Shown here in pieces: positions 9,914 to 19,708 of a stretch of DNA of 64,000 bases. How positions within the stretch are numbered: position 1 is the stretch's first letter; every line of letters starts with the position of its first letter. The stretch is from DHVE2 group archaeon (GTDB lineage Archaea; Thermoplasmatota; Thermoplasmata; Thermoplasmatales; Aciduliprofundaceae): positions 123,605 through 187,604 of the forward strand of contig JALWRZ010000007.1 of the NCBI GenBank assembly GCA_026993785.1, read 5' to 3'. A model generated the notes under the pieces. The model did not search any database. It was not told the DNA's origin and saw nothing but the letters and a program-made list of their open reading frames with translations. The translations under genes and the position numbers were made by a program.

Positions 9914-12900
9914 ACAGCTAGAAAAGACTCAAGGGTTATTTTATTTTTTTCCTCCTCTTCCTCTCCCATTAGAGATTCGATGGCATCCTTCAGCACTAAA
10001 ACCCTCTGACGAAGATACTCTGGAACCTTGTATTCCTCGGTGAGTCGGATAGCCTTGTCCAGGTATTTCTTCACGCCTCTCTCATACACCGTGAGGGTTA
10101 GCTCCCCGCCGCATTTCGGGCATTTACCGCTTAGTGGTATCCTGCGATACTTTGCGTTGCATTTCTTGCATCTGAACTTCTGTGTTCCAAATTTTTTGAG
10201 ATTACCCATTATATCGGGGATGAAGTGATGCGAGATTATGCGCGTGGCCATATCATGCTCATCCACTGCACGCACCTTCTTGGCCAGTTGGAGCTGGCTC
10301 TCCATCTTTTCTTCCATAGAGCCTAGAACTTTGTAGGCGGATTTCACCACGCCAATATTAATATCACTTGTGTCATGGGTGAATTTGAAGCCCTCATACT
10401 GCCTCCATGTGCCCAGCCTCTTCTTAACGAAATCCATCAAGTCCTTTACCTCATCGGGTTTCTTGAACTCCAGGGTGGCGTAGTAAAATTCTAAGGGATA
10501 TCTATCCATAACATCCACGTTAAGGGCTTCCTTGTCTATCTCACTGGGCGTGATTCTCGTGGTCAAAACAAGAGGCGCATCCATTAACCCTCCTCTTGTG
10601 GAGGGAAGGAATTTACGGGAGAAGTCCAGCAAACCCTCAAGGAGTAGCATTATGGAGTCTTCATCACCATCGCAGTTACGACGCTTGGCCGCATGGAAAA
10701 AGGGGTGGGCGAAGCCCACATGGGCATCGGAGAACCCTATAATGCGGCCCAGTATGCCCGCGGAGGTGTGAGGTGCAAGTCCTATCACAAGATGCCCTAT
10801 CAAATCTTTCCTGCGGGTGACATTGTAGAAGCGACGCATCTTGTAAAGCCTTTCAAGCATATCGTCCACGTAGTTGGCAACCTTAACGAGGTAATCGCCC
10901 GCATGCTTGGGTATTATTATGTCCTGGACCTTGAGCTCGCATAGCTGCTCATCGCTAACCAGCGGGTTTCCGAGATAATCCTTATTGTATCCCAGTTCCC
11001 TCGCTTTTTCCACGCTAAGTCCTATCTCTCTCGGTCTGAAATGGGTAATCGCTATATCGCTCATATCAAATCTCACGGTTCCGTCTTTGAACACGAATAC
11101 ATCGTTCTTGGCTCTCAATATCCCCTTCTCCAGCCTTTCGGGTATGTGCTCGGAGGACATCATTTTCTTTACGCCCTTGACATCCCACTCCACCTTAAGC
11201 CCCAGATTCTCCTCAGCTTTCTTGAGATAATCTTCAAGGTTGACCTTAATATTAGTTATTCTTCCCGTGAACTCTGTCTTTGAGCCGCATTTGGGACAGT
11301 AGGGAAGAAATGTTCTCTCGCCACACTGCGGGCATCTTCTCTCTCCTACCTCCATGACCACATACTTATTCTTAGATGCCTCTGTTATCAATCTTCTGTT
11401 CCCACCGCTGTCCCCTATGGGAAATAGAGCGTGTATGGGCGGCCTCATCTTCCGAGGCGCCGCTTTCTCAGGCCTCCCCATCCTCGCCCCTATGCGTATC
11501 GGGGATCTTGACATGATTTTTACACCCGCAAGATGTGAAACTAATGCCATAGAATCCCCCTGAACGAAGTCTCGCAACCTCACAATTTTTCCATCTTTCA
11601 AATCAAGACCCAGACAGCGGAGAAGGGGATACGCATATCTATCCAGGATGTAATACTCTCTCTCCTGATGCAGAGCTCCAAGCTTAACGAGAAGCTCCTT
11701 TATCTCCTTGCTTTTCATTATCTTCAATTTTCCATCTTCCCAGAGGGAATGTTTTTCCACGTAGAGCGAGAGCTTAATTATCTCCTCGGGGGTTAAATCG
11801 TGCCAAAAGAGATTATAACGGGGATGCAGAGGTATCCCATACTTTTCCGAGATTTTAAAAGCGGAAAATGCATCCTCTACTTCTCCCGAAAAACCTGCCC
11901 TCTCCGCCTCCTGTATCCACCACTCCTCCACATAGGAGGAGGGAACGAGGGGATGGTTGTTCTCCAAGAACTCCCCGTATGGAATGAGGATTTCTCCCAC
12001 ATCCACTATCTCTCTCACTCGCGGGAATATCTCCTGTGCCTCCTCCCAGGTATTAACCTGTACCAGGTCCCCGTTGTCAAGAAGCACTATGGGGCCCTCT
12101 ATGCTGTCACATGAGGTCATCCCACCCGCTTTTCCGGGTCTCTCAAGCTTAAGCTGCGTACCGATGGCTATGAATTGATTAAGCAGGTACATCGTAGCGG
12201 GATTAACGCTTACCGTTGCCAGGCCCCCGGCGCGGCATCTGCCGTAGCGCAATCGGAAGCCGCCTACAGCGGATGGATACGCGAATATGGGGCGCCCGGC
12301 GAGTATATCCTTTATGTATTTGTAAGAGGGTTCAAGGTTAAAGCTCTCCTCACTCACCTCCGGGATGAGTTTATTGAGCCATTCCCATCCATCTATCTTT
12401 AGGGCATCCACATAGGCCTTGAGTTTCTTCGCCTTCTGTAGAAGCCCCTCGGCAAGAACCAGGCACATGCCACCACGCACCTTGTTTGTCTCCACCCTGG
12501 GCAGGTTTCTGTAGCCGCTGACCTCTAAATCCTTCTCGGTACCCTCACCATCTATACACACGGGGCAATTTTTGATAACAAGCTCTATCTCCTCGTTGCT
12601 GGGCCTGTACTGGAGATGATGCTTTCTATCATAGAGCTGGATTTCCTCCTTGTATCTCTCAATCTCCTCCTCGGTAGGCTTATATCTATCAATACCTAAT
12701 TCCCTGCGAACCACATCGGCAATAAGAATGCTCAAAGCCTGAGCTGTCCCTCCCGCACCTCTTATGGGTCCTGCATAGTAAACAGCGCAATACTGCGAGC
12801 CATCCTCGTTTCTCTTAATCTTCACATCTGCTATGCCCTCTAGCGGCGCTACAAGAATTCCCTCGGTTAGGATTGCAAGACCTACCCTAACGGCTTTATC

Positions 12901-13188
12901 CAGGGCCTCCTCCTTCCTCTCGTATCTCTTGGCAACTCTTCTGGCCATGAGAAGGGAGACCATACCTCTATCGTATTCTTTGCTGAGCTCTCTAATCTCA
13001 TCGGCTATACCCTTAACTCCTGTGAGTTCTTCAACCCTGGCCGCAAGATCCTTGGCTCGGGGGATCTCCACAAAGGGCTCAGGGTCAATATTCATGCTCC
13101 TTGCTTCCTGGGCAACGCGATAACACTTATCCGCCTTTCTCTCCAGATGCTCAAAATATTGCTGCATCTCTTTGCTCAGCTCTTCCAT
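9910..13188 (-). CDS. polC: DNA polymerase D large subunit DP2
   Basis: Catalytic subunit of the archaeal replicative polymerase PolD. 1092 aa. The active-site N-x-D-x-D is at residues 838-842 (NCDGDEDS), a place where many archaeal homologues carry an intein; none is present here. Zinc-binding pairs occur in CPQCGERTFLPYCPKCG and near the C-terminus in CKKCN...CPKCG. The last residues (KITLESFLAV) resemble a PCNA-binding peptide, which is inference. The small subunit DP1 is not in this window. The GPN GTPase follows in the same operon. A TATA-like TCTTATAAG is at about 13208-13218, close to a palindrome shared with the divergent nadE promoter. Confidence 0.97.
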   Translation of the reverse strand: MEELSKEMQQYFEHLERKADKCYRVAQEARSMNIDPEPFVEIPRAKDLAARVEELTGVKGIADEIRELSKEYDRGMVSLLMARRVAKRYERKEEALDKAVRVGLAILTEGILVAPLEGIADVKIKRNEDGSQYCAVYYAGPIRGAGGTAQALSILIADVVRRELGIDRYKPTEEEIERYKEEIQLYDRKHHLQYRPSNEEIELVIKNCPVCIDGEGTEKDLEVSGYRNLPRVETNKVRGGMCLVLAEGLLQKAKKLKAYVDALKIDGWEWLNKLIPEVSEESFNLEPSYKYIKDILAGRPIFAYPSAVGGFRLRYGRCRAGGLATVSVNPATMYLLNQFIAIGTQLKLERPGKAGGMTSCDSIEGPIVLLDNGDLVQVNTWEEAQEIFPRVREIVDVGEILIPYGEFLENNHPLVPSSYVEEWWIQEAERAGFSGEVEDAFSAFKISEKYGIPLHPRYNLFWHDLTPEEIIKLSLYVEKHSLWEDGKLKIMKSKEIKELLVKLGALHQEREYYILDRYAYPLLRCLGLDLKDGKIVRLRDFVQGDSMALVSHLAGVKIMSRSPIRIGARMGRPEKAAPRKMRPPIHALFPIGDSGGNRRLITEASKNKYVVMEVGERRCPQCGERTFLPYCPKCGSKTEFTGRITNIKVNLEDYLKKAEENLGLKVEWDVKGVKKMMSSEHIPERLEKGILRAKNDVFVFKDGTVRFDMSDIAITHFRPREIGLSVEKARELGYNKDYLGNPLVSDEQLCELKVQDIIIPKHAGDYLVKVANYVDDMLERLYKMRRFYNVTRRKDLIGHLVIGLAPHTSAGILGRIIGFSDAHVGFAHPFFHAAKRRNCDGDEDSIMLLLEGLLDFSRKFLPSTRGGLMDAPLVLTTRITPSEIDKEALNVDVMDRYPLEFYYATLEFKKPDEVKDLMDFVKKRLGTWRQYEGFKFTHDTSDINIGVVKSAYKVLGSMEEKMESQLQLAKKVRAVDEHDMATRIISHHFIPDIMGNLKKFGTQKFRCKKCNAKYRRIPLSGKCPKCGGELTLTVYERGVKKYLDKAIRLTEEYKVPEYLRQRVLVLKDAIESLMGEEEEEKNKITLESFLAV

Positions 13189-13226
13189 CCATTAACCCTA
13201 ACCATTGCAACTTATAAGATTTTTTG

Positions 13227-13244
13227 GTTACCAGCTCTGGTAAC
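13227..13244. promoter_or_regulatory. Palindrome between polC and nadE promoters
   Basis: GTTACCAG-CT-CTGGTAAC, an inverted repeat with perfect 8-bp arms and a 2-bp spacer. It lies between the minus-strand TATA-like box of polC (about 13208-13218) and the plus-strand TATA box of nadE (about 13256-13268), so one bound dimer could affect both. The regulator is unknown. Confidence 0.5.
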
Positions 13245-13289
13245 AGGGGCATTCAAAAAATTTATAGAATAGCACGAGATTGGGGAAGT

Positions 13290-14081
13290 ATGCTTGAGAT
13301 AACTCTGCCAGAGTATGCGAAGGATACCATTCTCACCTTCATAAGGGACTTTGCAGGGGATAAGCGAGTCATTGTGGGTATGAGTGGTGGTCTGGATTCT
13401 TCTACCGTGGCCAAGCTCTGCGTAATGGCGTTAGGGAAAGAGCGAGTTCTGGGAGTGCATATGCCCGAGGAAGCAACTCCCTCCCAGGATACCAGAGATG
13501 CGGAGAACCTCGCAAAACAGCTGGGGATCGAGTTTCGTATCATCCCCATAGGTGATTTTGTTAAGAGCCTCGCAGAGGGAGTGGGTATTGAGAAGAGGAT
13601 GAGTATGGCAAATTTGAAGGCAAGGGTAAGGATGCTCATACTCTATGCCCTGGCAAATGATATAAACGCTCTTGTGGTAGGCACAAGCAACAAGAGTGAG
13701 CTTCTCATAGGCTATTTCACCAAGTATGGGGATGGCGCCAGTGATTTTGCACCCCTGGGTGATCTTTACAAGACGCAGGTAAGGTTGCTGGCAAGGGAAA
13801 TCGATGTACCTCAGGAAATATTGAATAAAGCACCCACCGCCGGATTGCTTCCCGGACAGCTGGATGAAGAAGAGATTGGCGTGAAATACGATCTCCTGGA
13901 TAAGATTCTTTACGGCATAGAGCTTGGATATTCCAAGGCAGAAATTATAAGGCTTCTGAATATCGATGAAGAAATTGTTAATAGAGTCTACGAGATGCAC
14001 GAGAATTCCAGGCACAAGAGGGTGTTGCTCTATATTCCCAAAATAGGGGTGCGCACCATCAACACTGACTGGAGGGAGTGA
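13290..14081 (+). CDS. nadE: NAD+ synthetase (ammonia-dependent type)
   Basis: Amidates nicotinate adenine dinucleotide to NAD+ using ATP. 263 aa from ATG 13290. The PP-loop SGGLDSS is at residues 32-38, and the nicotinate-binding stretch GTSNKSELLIGYFTKYGD and PTAGLLPGQ-DE are present. No glutaminase domain is fused, so it should use free ammonia. The frame extends upstream to 13224, but a TATA box lies inside that extension. The nicotinamidase and nicotinate phosphoribosyltransferase genes at 32-34 kb supply the earlier salvage steps. Confidence 0.95.
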   Translation: MLEITLPEYAKDTILTFIRDFAGDKRVIVGMSGGLDSSTVAKLCVMALGKERVLGVHMPEEATPSQDTRDAENLAKQLGIEFRIIPIGDFVKSLAEGVGIEKRMSMANLKARVRMLILYALANDINALVVGTSNKSELLIGYFTKYGDGASDFAPLGDLYKTQVRLLAREIDVPQEILNKAPTAGLLPGQLDEEEIGVKYDLLDKILYGIELGYSKAEIIRLLNIDEEIVNRVYEMHENSRHKRVLLYIPKIGVRTINTDWRE

Positions 14082-14390
14082 TCAAAGAAGGATGCACATT
14101 TGCGCGTGGGGTACACCTTGAATTCTTATTATTGCATCCTTATCTATGTAGCCCTCCTTTATGGCCAGAGTCACCACGTGCTTCCCCACAAGATTGGCGA
14201 TGGTGGCAATCTTCATACTGTTCAGAAAAGTTTTATCGCTCACATAGGACTCATAGTAGAAATCCTTCTTCACCTCTATGTGGAACTCTCCCTCTTCAAA
14301 TCTCTTACCCAGAAGCTCACGGTCACAGGCGGCAACCATAACCTCGCCCCTTATCCGGTAAATTTTCATGGCTATGGGATGCTCAGACAT
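14082..14390 (-). CDS. DUF424 domain protein
   Basis: Conserved archaeal protein of 102 aa with no established function, matching DUF424 in length and in the C-terminal VGKHVVTLAIKEGYID...VQGVPHAQM-like region. It overlaps the mcm stop by 8 bp and is the last gene of the alaX-mcm-DUF424 run. A second ATG, 21 nt downstream (14369), is possible. It abuts nadE convergently without an intervening base. Confidence 0.7.
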   Translation of the reverse strand: MSEHPIAMKIYRIRGEVMVAACDRELLGKRFEEGEFHIEVKKDFYYESYVSDKTFLNSMKIATIANLVGKHVVTLAIKEGYIDKDAIIRIQGVPHAQMCILL

Positions 14391-16434
14391 ACTTGTACAC
14401 TCCGCTTCTAACTTCCCTTATGAGGCCTTCCCGGTGCATCTTCTCCAGCATCCTTAAGGCCTTGAGCCTTTCCACCCCGACCTTCTCGGCCTCTTCCAGA
14501 ATCTCATCTTCCTCTGCAAAGCCCTTCTCGTTTATGAGTTTTCTGAGGATTATGTCTATCTTCTCCATCACACTCCTCTGTCTTGAGCTTATCCCCGTGT
14601 AGAGAATATCCGCGTCTATGATTCCCTCCTCCGTGGATGCCTCCTTGAGGAAGTAGTCCACAATTCTTATAGCTCTCTCGGCATCCTCCTTGGTTACTAC
14701 CTCGCTCAGCCTGGCTCTGGCAGATGCCTCAGCGAGTCTTATCATGGCTTCCAGCTGGCGGGGTGTGATGGCAACCGCATGGGTTTCCTCATACTGCTTT
14801 CTCGTATCTACATACTTCTTCTTCAGCAGCTCAATGGCTTCATCGCTGAGCTTTGGGAAAATATTTCTCTTAGCATAGGCCACATATTTTCTGAAGAACT
14901 CGGGATCTATCTTGGGTGAGTACTCCTCCACAAGAATGTTCTCCTCCTCTTCAAGCTGGAGCATCTCTCCCACGAGATGAGCGTTGAGAATATGCTCTGC
15001 AAGAGCCCTATCCTTCTCGGGATTTGGCACATCAACTATCTTGAATATTACATCGAATCTTGAGAGAAGCGGGGTGGGTAAATCTATCTGGTCCACCAGG
15101 GGCCTGTTGGGATCAAACCTCCCATATTTGGGATTCGCCGCTCCCAGAATTGAGCATCTGGCCATCAGCGTAGCGTATATTCCCGCTTTGGTCACCGCTA
15201 TGATCTGCTGCTCCATGGCCTGATATATGGAGTCGCGATCCGTAGAGCTCATCTTATCTATCTCGTCTATGGCTGCCAAACCCATATCTGCGAGAACAAG
15301 TGCTCCCGCTTCCAGAGTCCATCTCCCGCTTTCATCCCTTACTGCGGTGGCGGTTAATCCTGCGGCAGAAGAGCCTTTGCCTGAGGTGTAGATTCCACGG
15401 GGTGCAAGCTGTGCCATATACTGCAACAATTGGGACTTGGCTGTTCCCGGGTCTCCCACAAGAAGGATGTGAATATCGCCCCTGATCCTCGTGCCGTCCT
15501 TCATCTTCTTGGGCACGCCACCGAACATTTGAAGAAGAAGCGCTTCCTTCTCTATCTTCATCCCGTAGATGGTGGGGGCGATGGTGTCGCGGAGTCTCTC
15601 AATTATGTCTCCCTTGCTTGCCTCTTCCCTTATCTTCTCTTCATCCTCCTCCGTTATTTCAATGCTCTCAAGCTCCTTCTTCTCCTTGTCTATGCTCACC
15701 ACATCCAGATAGATATCGAATTCTGTGGTCTTCACATTGCCGAACATTCTTCGCTCCTTTGCCCTCAGTATCCCGTTGAGCGCCACTCTATCTCCAGGAA
15801 CCAGGATCCCCGCAAGGTCATCCTCCAGGTAGGCGGCCAATCGCTGGGGCTGCTCACCTCCCCTGAGATTTTCCGGGTTTTCCTGTATTTCCACCTTTTG
15901 CGTGTCCACAAACTCTGAGTGCTCTATGCTCAGCGTGAATCTTATTGTGGGCTTTGTTTTTCCGCAATGTGCGCATTTATGCGGCTCCTGGAGCCTTGTT
16001 CCCTCCTGCACAAGGTATGTGATTCCTCCGCAGTCGCTGCACTTAAAAGCGCCCAGCTTGAGCTTTGGCCGAACCTCCGTGGCTTTTCTTATTATCCCCT
16101 CTATGCTTATAAACTGCCCAAGGTGTACGCTCCTCAGGTCCCTTATATCCTTTCTCCTATCCCGGGGAAGGTTGCTTATGCGGAGATGTATATGCATCTC
16201 CTCCTCGCCTGTATGTTCCCTTATGGCCTCCTCTCCCCTGCTTAAATATATATCCGGATACTTGAGAAAATCCTCTGCAAAATTGGGATTGTATTCCACT
16301 AAATCTGCAAAGCTCACAATAAGGCTCTTCTCATCAGGATACTCATCTACTATCCTGGAGAGGGTTAACCCGTATTCTGTTTTGGAGAAAAAATCGAGCC
16401 ATATGGCCTTTATCTCCTCTTCCGCGTACCTCAT
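14383..16434 (-). CDS. mcm: Replicative DNA helicase MCM
   Basis: AAA+ hexameric helicase that unwinds DNA at the replication fork. 683 aa. The N-terminal domain has a zinc-binding module CSDC...CAHC, followed by the oligonucleotide-binding region. The Walker A motif GDPGTAKSQ is at about residue 327, Walker B is LAAIDEIDKM, and the arginine-finger region is LLSRFDVIF. A C-terminal winged helix ends REVRSGVYKYV. No intein is present. It is preceded by alaX (36 bp gap) and overlaps DUF424. Confidence 0.97.
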   Translation of the reverse strand: MRYAEEEIKAIWLDFFSKTEYGLTLSRIVDEYPDEKSLIVSFADLVEYNPNFAEDFLKYPDIYLSRGEEAIREHTGEEEMHIHLRISNLPRDRRKDIRDLRSVHLGQFISIEGIIRKATEVRPKLKLGAFKCSDCGGITYLVQEGTRLQEPHKCAHCGKTKPTIRFTLSIEHSEFVDTQKVEIQENPENLRGGEQPQRLAAYLEDDLAGILVPGDRVALNGILRAKERRMFGNVKTTEFDIYLDVVSIDKEKKELESIEITEEDEEKIREEASKGDIIERLRDTIAPTIYGMKIEKEALLLQMFGGVPKKMKDGTRIRGDIHILLVGDPGTAKSQLLQYMAQLAPRGIYTSGKGSSAAGLTATAVRDESGRWTLEAGALVLADMGLAAIDEIDKMSSTDRDSIYQAMEQQIIAVTKAGIYATLMARCSILGAANPKYGRFDPNRPLVDQIDLPTPLLSRFDVIFKIVDVPNPEKDRALAEHILNAHLVGEMLQLEEEENILVEEYSPKIDPEFFRKYVAYAKRNIFPKLSDEAIELLKKKYVDTRKQYEETHAVAITPRQLEAMIRLAEASARARLSEVVTKEDAERAIRIVDYFLKEASTEEGIIDADILYTGISSRQRSVMEKIDIILRKLINEKGFAEEDEILEEAEKVGVERLKALRMLEKMHREGLIREVRSGVYKYV

Positions 16435-16470
16435 TGTTAACCCATGGAGATATGGAATAAAAGATTTTAG

Positions 16471-17172
16471 TTAGGAGAGGGTTATATAAATTCTCTTGTT
16501 CTTCCTGCCCTTGCTCTCATACTTCTCCAGCTTTATTTCTCCTATCTCTGCAAGATGCTTCACATGGGTGCCGCCATCTGCCTGAATATCAAAGCCCACA
16601 ATTTCCACAACCCTTATCCTCTCGTATTTCTCATATAGTCGCGGATTCACCCTCATCAGCTCGGGTCTCTTGAGAAATTCCTCCCTGGAAATATAGTACC
16701 ATCTCACAGGTAAATCCCTCTTAATCACACTGTTGCTCTCCTCGATTATTCTCTCTGCCAGCTCCCTGTTCATATTCTCAAAGGAGAGATCCAATCTTGC
16801 ACGGGCCTCGTAGAGCTGGTTTCCGGTGATGATAACTCCAAATTTCTGATAGGCGACCCCTGAAACAACATGCACAGCGGTGTGAGCTCTCATTATTCTG
16901 TGGCGGCGTTCCCAGTCTATTATGCCATGCACCTCCGTGCCTATCTCCGGAAGAGGGCCATCAAGAAGATGTACCACACCCTCTCTCCTCATTTCCACAA
17001 CCCTGCTCTCCTTTCCATCGAAGATGAGCTTACCGGTATCAGGGGGCTGTCCTCCACCTCCGGGATAAAAAGCGGTGCGGTCAAGAATCACGCCATTATC
17101 CACTACATCTACTACCCTTGCATCGAACTCTTTCAGATAGGAATCATCTAGATAAAGAAGCTCAGTGCTCAT
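16471..17172 (-). CDS. alaX: Alanyl-tRNA editing protein AlaX (medium form)
   Basis: Free-standing trans-editing domain that hydrolyses Ser- or Gly-tRNA(Ala). 233 aa. It has the glycine-rich loop YPGGGGQPPDTG, which distinguishes AlaX-M and AlaX-L from the short form, the zinc-binding HTAVHV, and QADGGTHVKH. In the last motif the cysteine of alanyl-tRNA synthetase CGGTHV is Asp; I believe this is common in AlaX-M but cannot check. It is the first gene of the alaX-mcm-DUF424 run. Confidence 0.9.
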   Translation of the reverse strand: MSTELLYLDDSYLKEFDARVVDVVDNGVILDRTAFYPGGGGQPPDTGKLIFDGKESRVVEMRREGVVHLLDGPLPEIGTEVHGIIDWERRHRIMRAHTAVHVVSGVAYQKFGVIITGNQLYEARARLDLSFENMNRELAERIIEESNSVIKRDLPVRWYYISREEFLKRPELMRVNPRLYEKYERIRVVEIVGFDIQADGGTHVKHLAEIGEIKLEKYESKGRKNKRIYITLS

Positions 17173-17224
17173 AAGTGCAGATAAGGATTAGAGAATTTAA
17201 ATCTTTTCCGGAAAAAAGAAAAAA

Positions 17225-18886
17225 TTAAAGCTGGGAGAGAACCTTCTTCATCACCTCATCCTTTTTCTTTTCCACCTGGCTCAAAATACTATCTGCCTCC
17301 TCTCGGGTTTTCTTCACATACTCCTCATCGCTTATTCCTGCGAGATTTATTAGGATATTCAAATAAGCAGCATATGCAGCGGTGTAAGCAGCTAAAGCGG
17401 ATACGCCTGCATCGCTCAGCGCGTTCTTATTACCCTTCTCTGCGAGAATATCAGCGAGCTCCACAAGCTCCACCGCATTTTTAAGAGTTTTTCTGGGCAC
17501 ATCTATGGCCACCTTCGTGGCTTCCTCTATCTTTTTCGCCCTGAGTTCCTTCTCCTCCGGCGTCTTCTTGGGCAGAGAGAAGGCGCTCATAAGCAAATTG
17601 AACGCATCGGTATCTTCATCCACAAGACCCACAAATTTATCCTTGAGAGCCTGTGCCTTTCTGGCAACTTCGAGCATGTCATCCCAGACATCGCTGTACT
17701 TCTTCTTCCCATAGGTCAGGTTTGCCACCATGGAGGCAAGGGCTGCAGATAATGCGCCGCTCAGCGCGGCAACGCTGCCACCTCCCGGTGCTGGAGAATC
17801 GCGGGAGAGCTCATCCACGAAATCTTTTATCTTCATATCCACAAGCTTCTTCTTTGCCTCCAGCTTCTCTATCTTGTACTCTATGATCTTCTCTGTGGGG
17901 TCGAAGGGAGCAACGTCATTTAACCCCAAAGAGAGAATTGCGGTATGCACTATATCTTCCTCGGGCACACCATCGCTCTTTCCCATTTTTCTTAGAAAAT
18001 GTCTGCCTGTGTCCAGGATCGCTTCTAAAGGCACGAGACCCACGATTTCACTGCCTGTAACACGAAGCCCTATTTTCTGCGCCTCCTCCTCGCAAGTCTC
18101 GAATACTTTCCATAGAGGCGTCTCGTGGAAATTTGTGAGATTTATAGATATCTGCGCCCTCTGGTATTCATCTATGTACCAGCCTATGGCCTTCACATAT
18201 TTCAGCTTCCCCGGTATCTGCTGCCTTGTACCGTCGGGCATCTTCTTGGTATAGCCACGTTCTCTTATCACCTTCGCTATCTTATTTGCAAGTTTCTTAT
18301 CCTTGGTGTTGAGATTCACATTATACGCGATGAGGAAATCCCTCGCGCCTATCACCGTTGCCCCCGTCTTCGCAATATGCTCGTTCCATTCATCGGGTCC
18401 ATAATCGGGTTTCCATTTCTCATCCTTCAACTTTTCAGGGAGAGCCTCATATTCCCCGGCTCTTATATCTGCAAGGTTCCTTCGGTAATCCTGTTTGGCA
18501 GCGTACTCGTAAAGATACACCGGTATGCCAAGCTCGCGGCCCACTCTTTCTCCCAGCTCCTCTGCAAGCTTGACGCAATCCTCCATGGTAACGCCCCTCA
18601 CAGGTACGAAGGGGCACACATCCGTGGCACCTATTCGAGGATGCTCTCCATGATGCTTCCTCATATCGATAAGCTCGGCCGCCTTCTTTATGGCCCGGAA
18701 AGCCGCCTCCTTCACTGCTTCAGGAGCTCCTACAAATGTAACCACAGTTCTATTGGTTGCCTCTCCAGGGTCAACATCAAGAACATAAACATTCTCAACT
18801 TCTTTAATGGCATCAACTATCTGCTCAATGACCTTCATATCCCTTCCTTCGCTAAAGTTTGGAACACACTCTACTATTTTGTCCAT
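17225..18886 (-). CDS. ftcD: Glutamate formimidoyltransferase / formimidoyl-THF cyclodeaminase
   Basis: Bifunctional one-carbon enzyme. The N-terminal transferase (about residues 1-335) moves the formimidoyl group of formiminoglutamate to a folate. The C-terminal cyclodeaminase (about 345-553) releases ammonia and leaves methenyl-folate. Seen: VECVPNFSEGRD at the N-terminus, HHGEHPRIGATDVCPFVP, and in the C-terminal half SPAPGGGSVAALSGALSAALASM, reported here as SPAPGGGSVAA followed by an alanine-rich helix. 553 aa, the length of the fused family. No histidine-utilisation genes are adjacent. A TATA-like CTTAATATACC at 18914-18924 fits a short leader. Confidence 0.92.
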   Translation of the reverse strand: MDKIVECVPNFSEGRDMKVIEQIVDAIKEVENVYVLDVDPGEATNRTVVTFVGAPEAVKEAAFRAIKKAAELIDMRKHHGEHPRIGATDVCPFVPVRGVTMEDCVKLAEELGERVGRELGIPVYLYEYAAKQDYRRNLADIRAGEYEALPEKLKDEKWKPDYGPDEWNEHIAKTGATVIGARDFLIAYNVNLNTKDKKLANKIAKVIRERGYTKKMPDGTRQQIPGKLKYVKAIGWYIDEYQRAQISINLTNFHETPLWKVFETCEEEAQKIGLRVTGSEIVGLVPLEAILDTGRHFLRKMGKSDGVPEEDIVHTAILSLGLNDVAPFDPTEKIIEYKIEKLEAKKKLVDMKIKDFVDELSRDSPAPGGGSVAALSGALSAALASMVANLTYGKKKYSDVWDDMLEVARKAQALKDKFVGLVDEDTDAFNLLMSAFSLPKKTPEEKELRAKKIEEATKVAIDVPRKTLKNAVELVELADILAEKGNKNALSDAGVSALAAYTAAYAAYLNILINLAGISDEEYVKKTREEADSILSQVEKKKDEVMKKVLSQL

Positions 18887-18959
18887 GGGATCACCTGGGG
18901 GTTATATGAGGAGGGTATATTAAGGATTTTCCCCGGGTATTTCCGTGTTTCTGCCATAT

Positions 18960-19008
18960 CCCAGGCCTATCTGCGACGCTCCTATAGATAAGGCTTCATA
19001 GCCCTGGG
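18960..19008. repeat. Imperfect inverted repeat in ftcD/TraB intergenic region
   Basis: Outer arms CCCAGG (18960-18965) and CCTGGG (19003-19008) enclose inner arms GCCTATCT and AGATAAGGC with one bulged A. It lies upstream of the TATA boxes of both divergent genes, so it is probably not part of either mRNA. It may be a regulatory site or a cruciform; no function is shown. Confidence 0.35.
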
Positions 19009-19044
19009 AGAAAAATAAAATAATCCAGATTCTTAGGGTGCATT

Positions 19045-19707
19045 GTGATAATCTTAGTAGGCGTGGCCCATGTGATAAATTTAAAGGCGCAGATCGAGAG
19101 GATAATAAGAGAAGAGGAACCCGATATAGTTGCGGTGGAGCTTGATTACGGCAGATATGTGGCCCTCAGTTCCAAGATGGAAGGTAAGATGCCTTATTTT
19201 TACAGAAAGATGGCCGAGATGCAGAAGAATCTCTCAGAACTGTTTGGGAGTGAGGTGGGTAGCGAGATGCTCACAGCCGTTCAAGTGGCTCAACTTCTGG
19301 GAAAAAAGGTGGCATTCATCGATATGGATTCCCAGCAGATTGTGAAGGGAATAAAGAAAAATATGGGATGGTGGGAAAAACTCAGATTCTATTCCTCCAT
19401 AATATTTGCTCCTTTTCTGGGAAAGAGGATCACAAAAAAAGAAGTGGAAGAGATAATAAAAGATGAGGAGCGATATATTCAAGAGATAAGAAAAAAGTAT
19501 CCTGGCCTTGCCAAAGCACTTTTCGATGATAGGGAAGCATACATGGCAAGGAATCTCAAGGCTTTGGATTCCCAAGGTAAGGTTCTGGCCTTTGTGGGTG
19601 ACGGACATCTCAAAGGCCTGAAAAAAAGGCTCCCGGAGGCAAAGGTCATAACCCTCAGGGAGCTTAGAGAAAGTACCTTATCCTTTTCTTACACAGTATC
19701 CATCTGA
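19045..19707 (+). CDS. TraB family protein
   Basis: Archaeal member of the TraB/PrgY/GumN superfamily, 220 aa. The family is proposed to be metalloprotease-like, but its archaeal role is unknown. Conserved elements: GVAHV at residues 6-10, VAVELDYGRY, the DREAYMARNL segment and AFVGDGHLKGL near the C-terminus. There is no C-terminal membrane domain, unlike longer archaeal homologues. The start is GTG 19045 after GGGTG; a TATA box is at about 19009-19022. Confidence 0.8.
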   Translation: MIILVGVAHVINLKAQIERIIREEEPDIVAVELDYGRYVALSSKMEGKMPYFYRKMAEMQKNLSELFGSEVGSEMLTAVQVAQLLGKKVAFIDMDSQQIVKGIKKNMGWWEKLRFYSSIIFAPFLGKRITKKEVEEIIKDEERYIQEIRKKYPGLAKALFDDREAYMARNLKALDSQGKVLAFVGDGHLKGLKKRLPEAKVITLRELRESTLSFSYTVSI

Positions 19708-19708
19708 G

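Noticed and set aside
16471..17172. Loss of the zinc cysteine in AlaX (DGGTHV instead of CGGTHV) as a defect
   Set aside because: I believe many AlaX-M proteins have Asp here; without an alignment it should not be called a defect.
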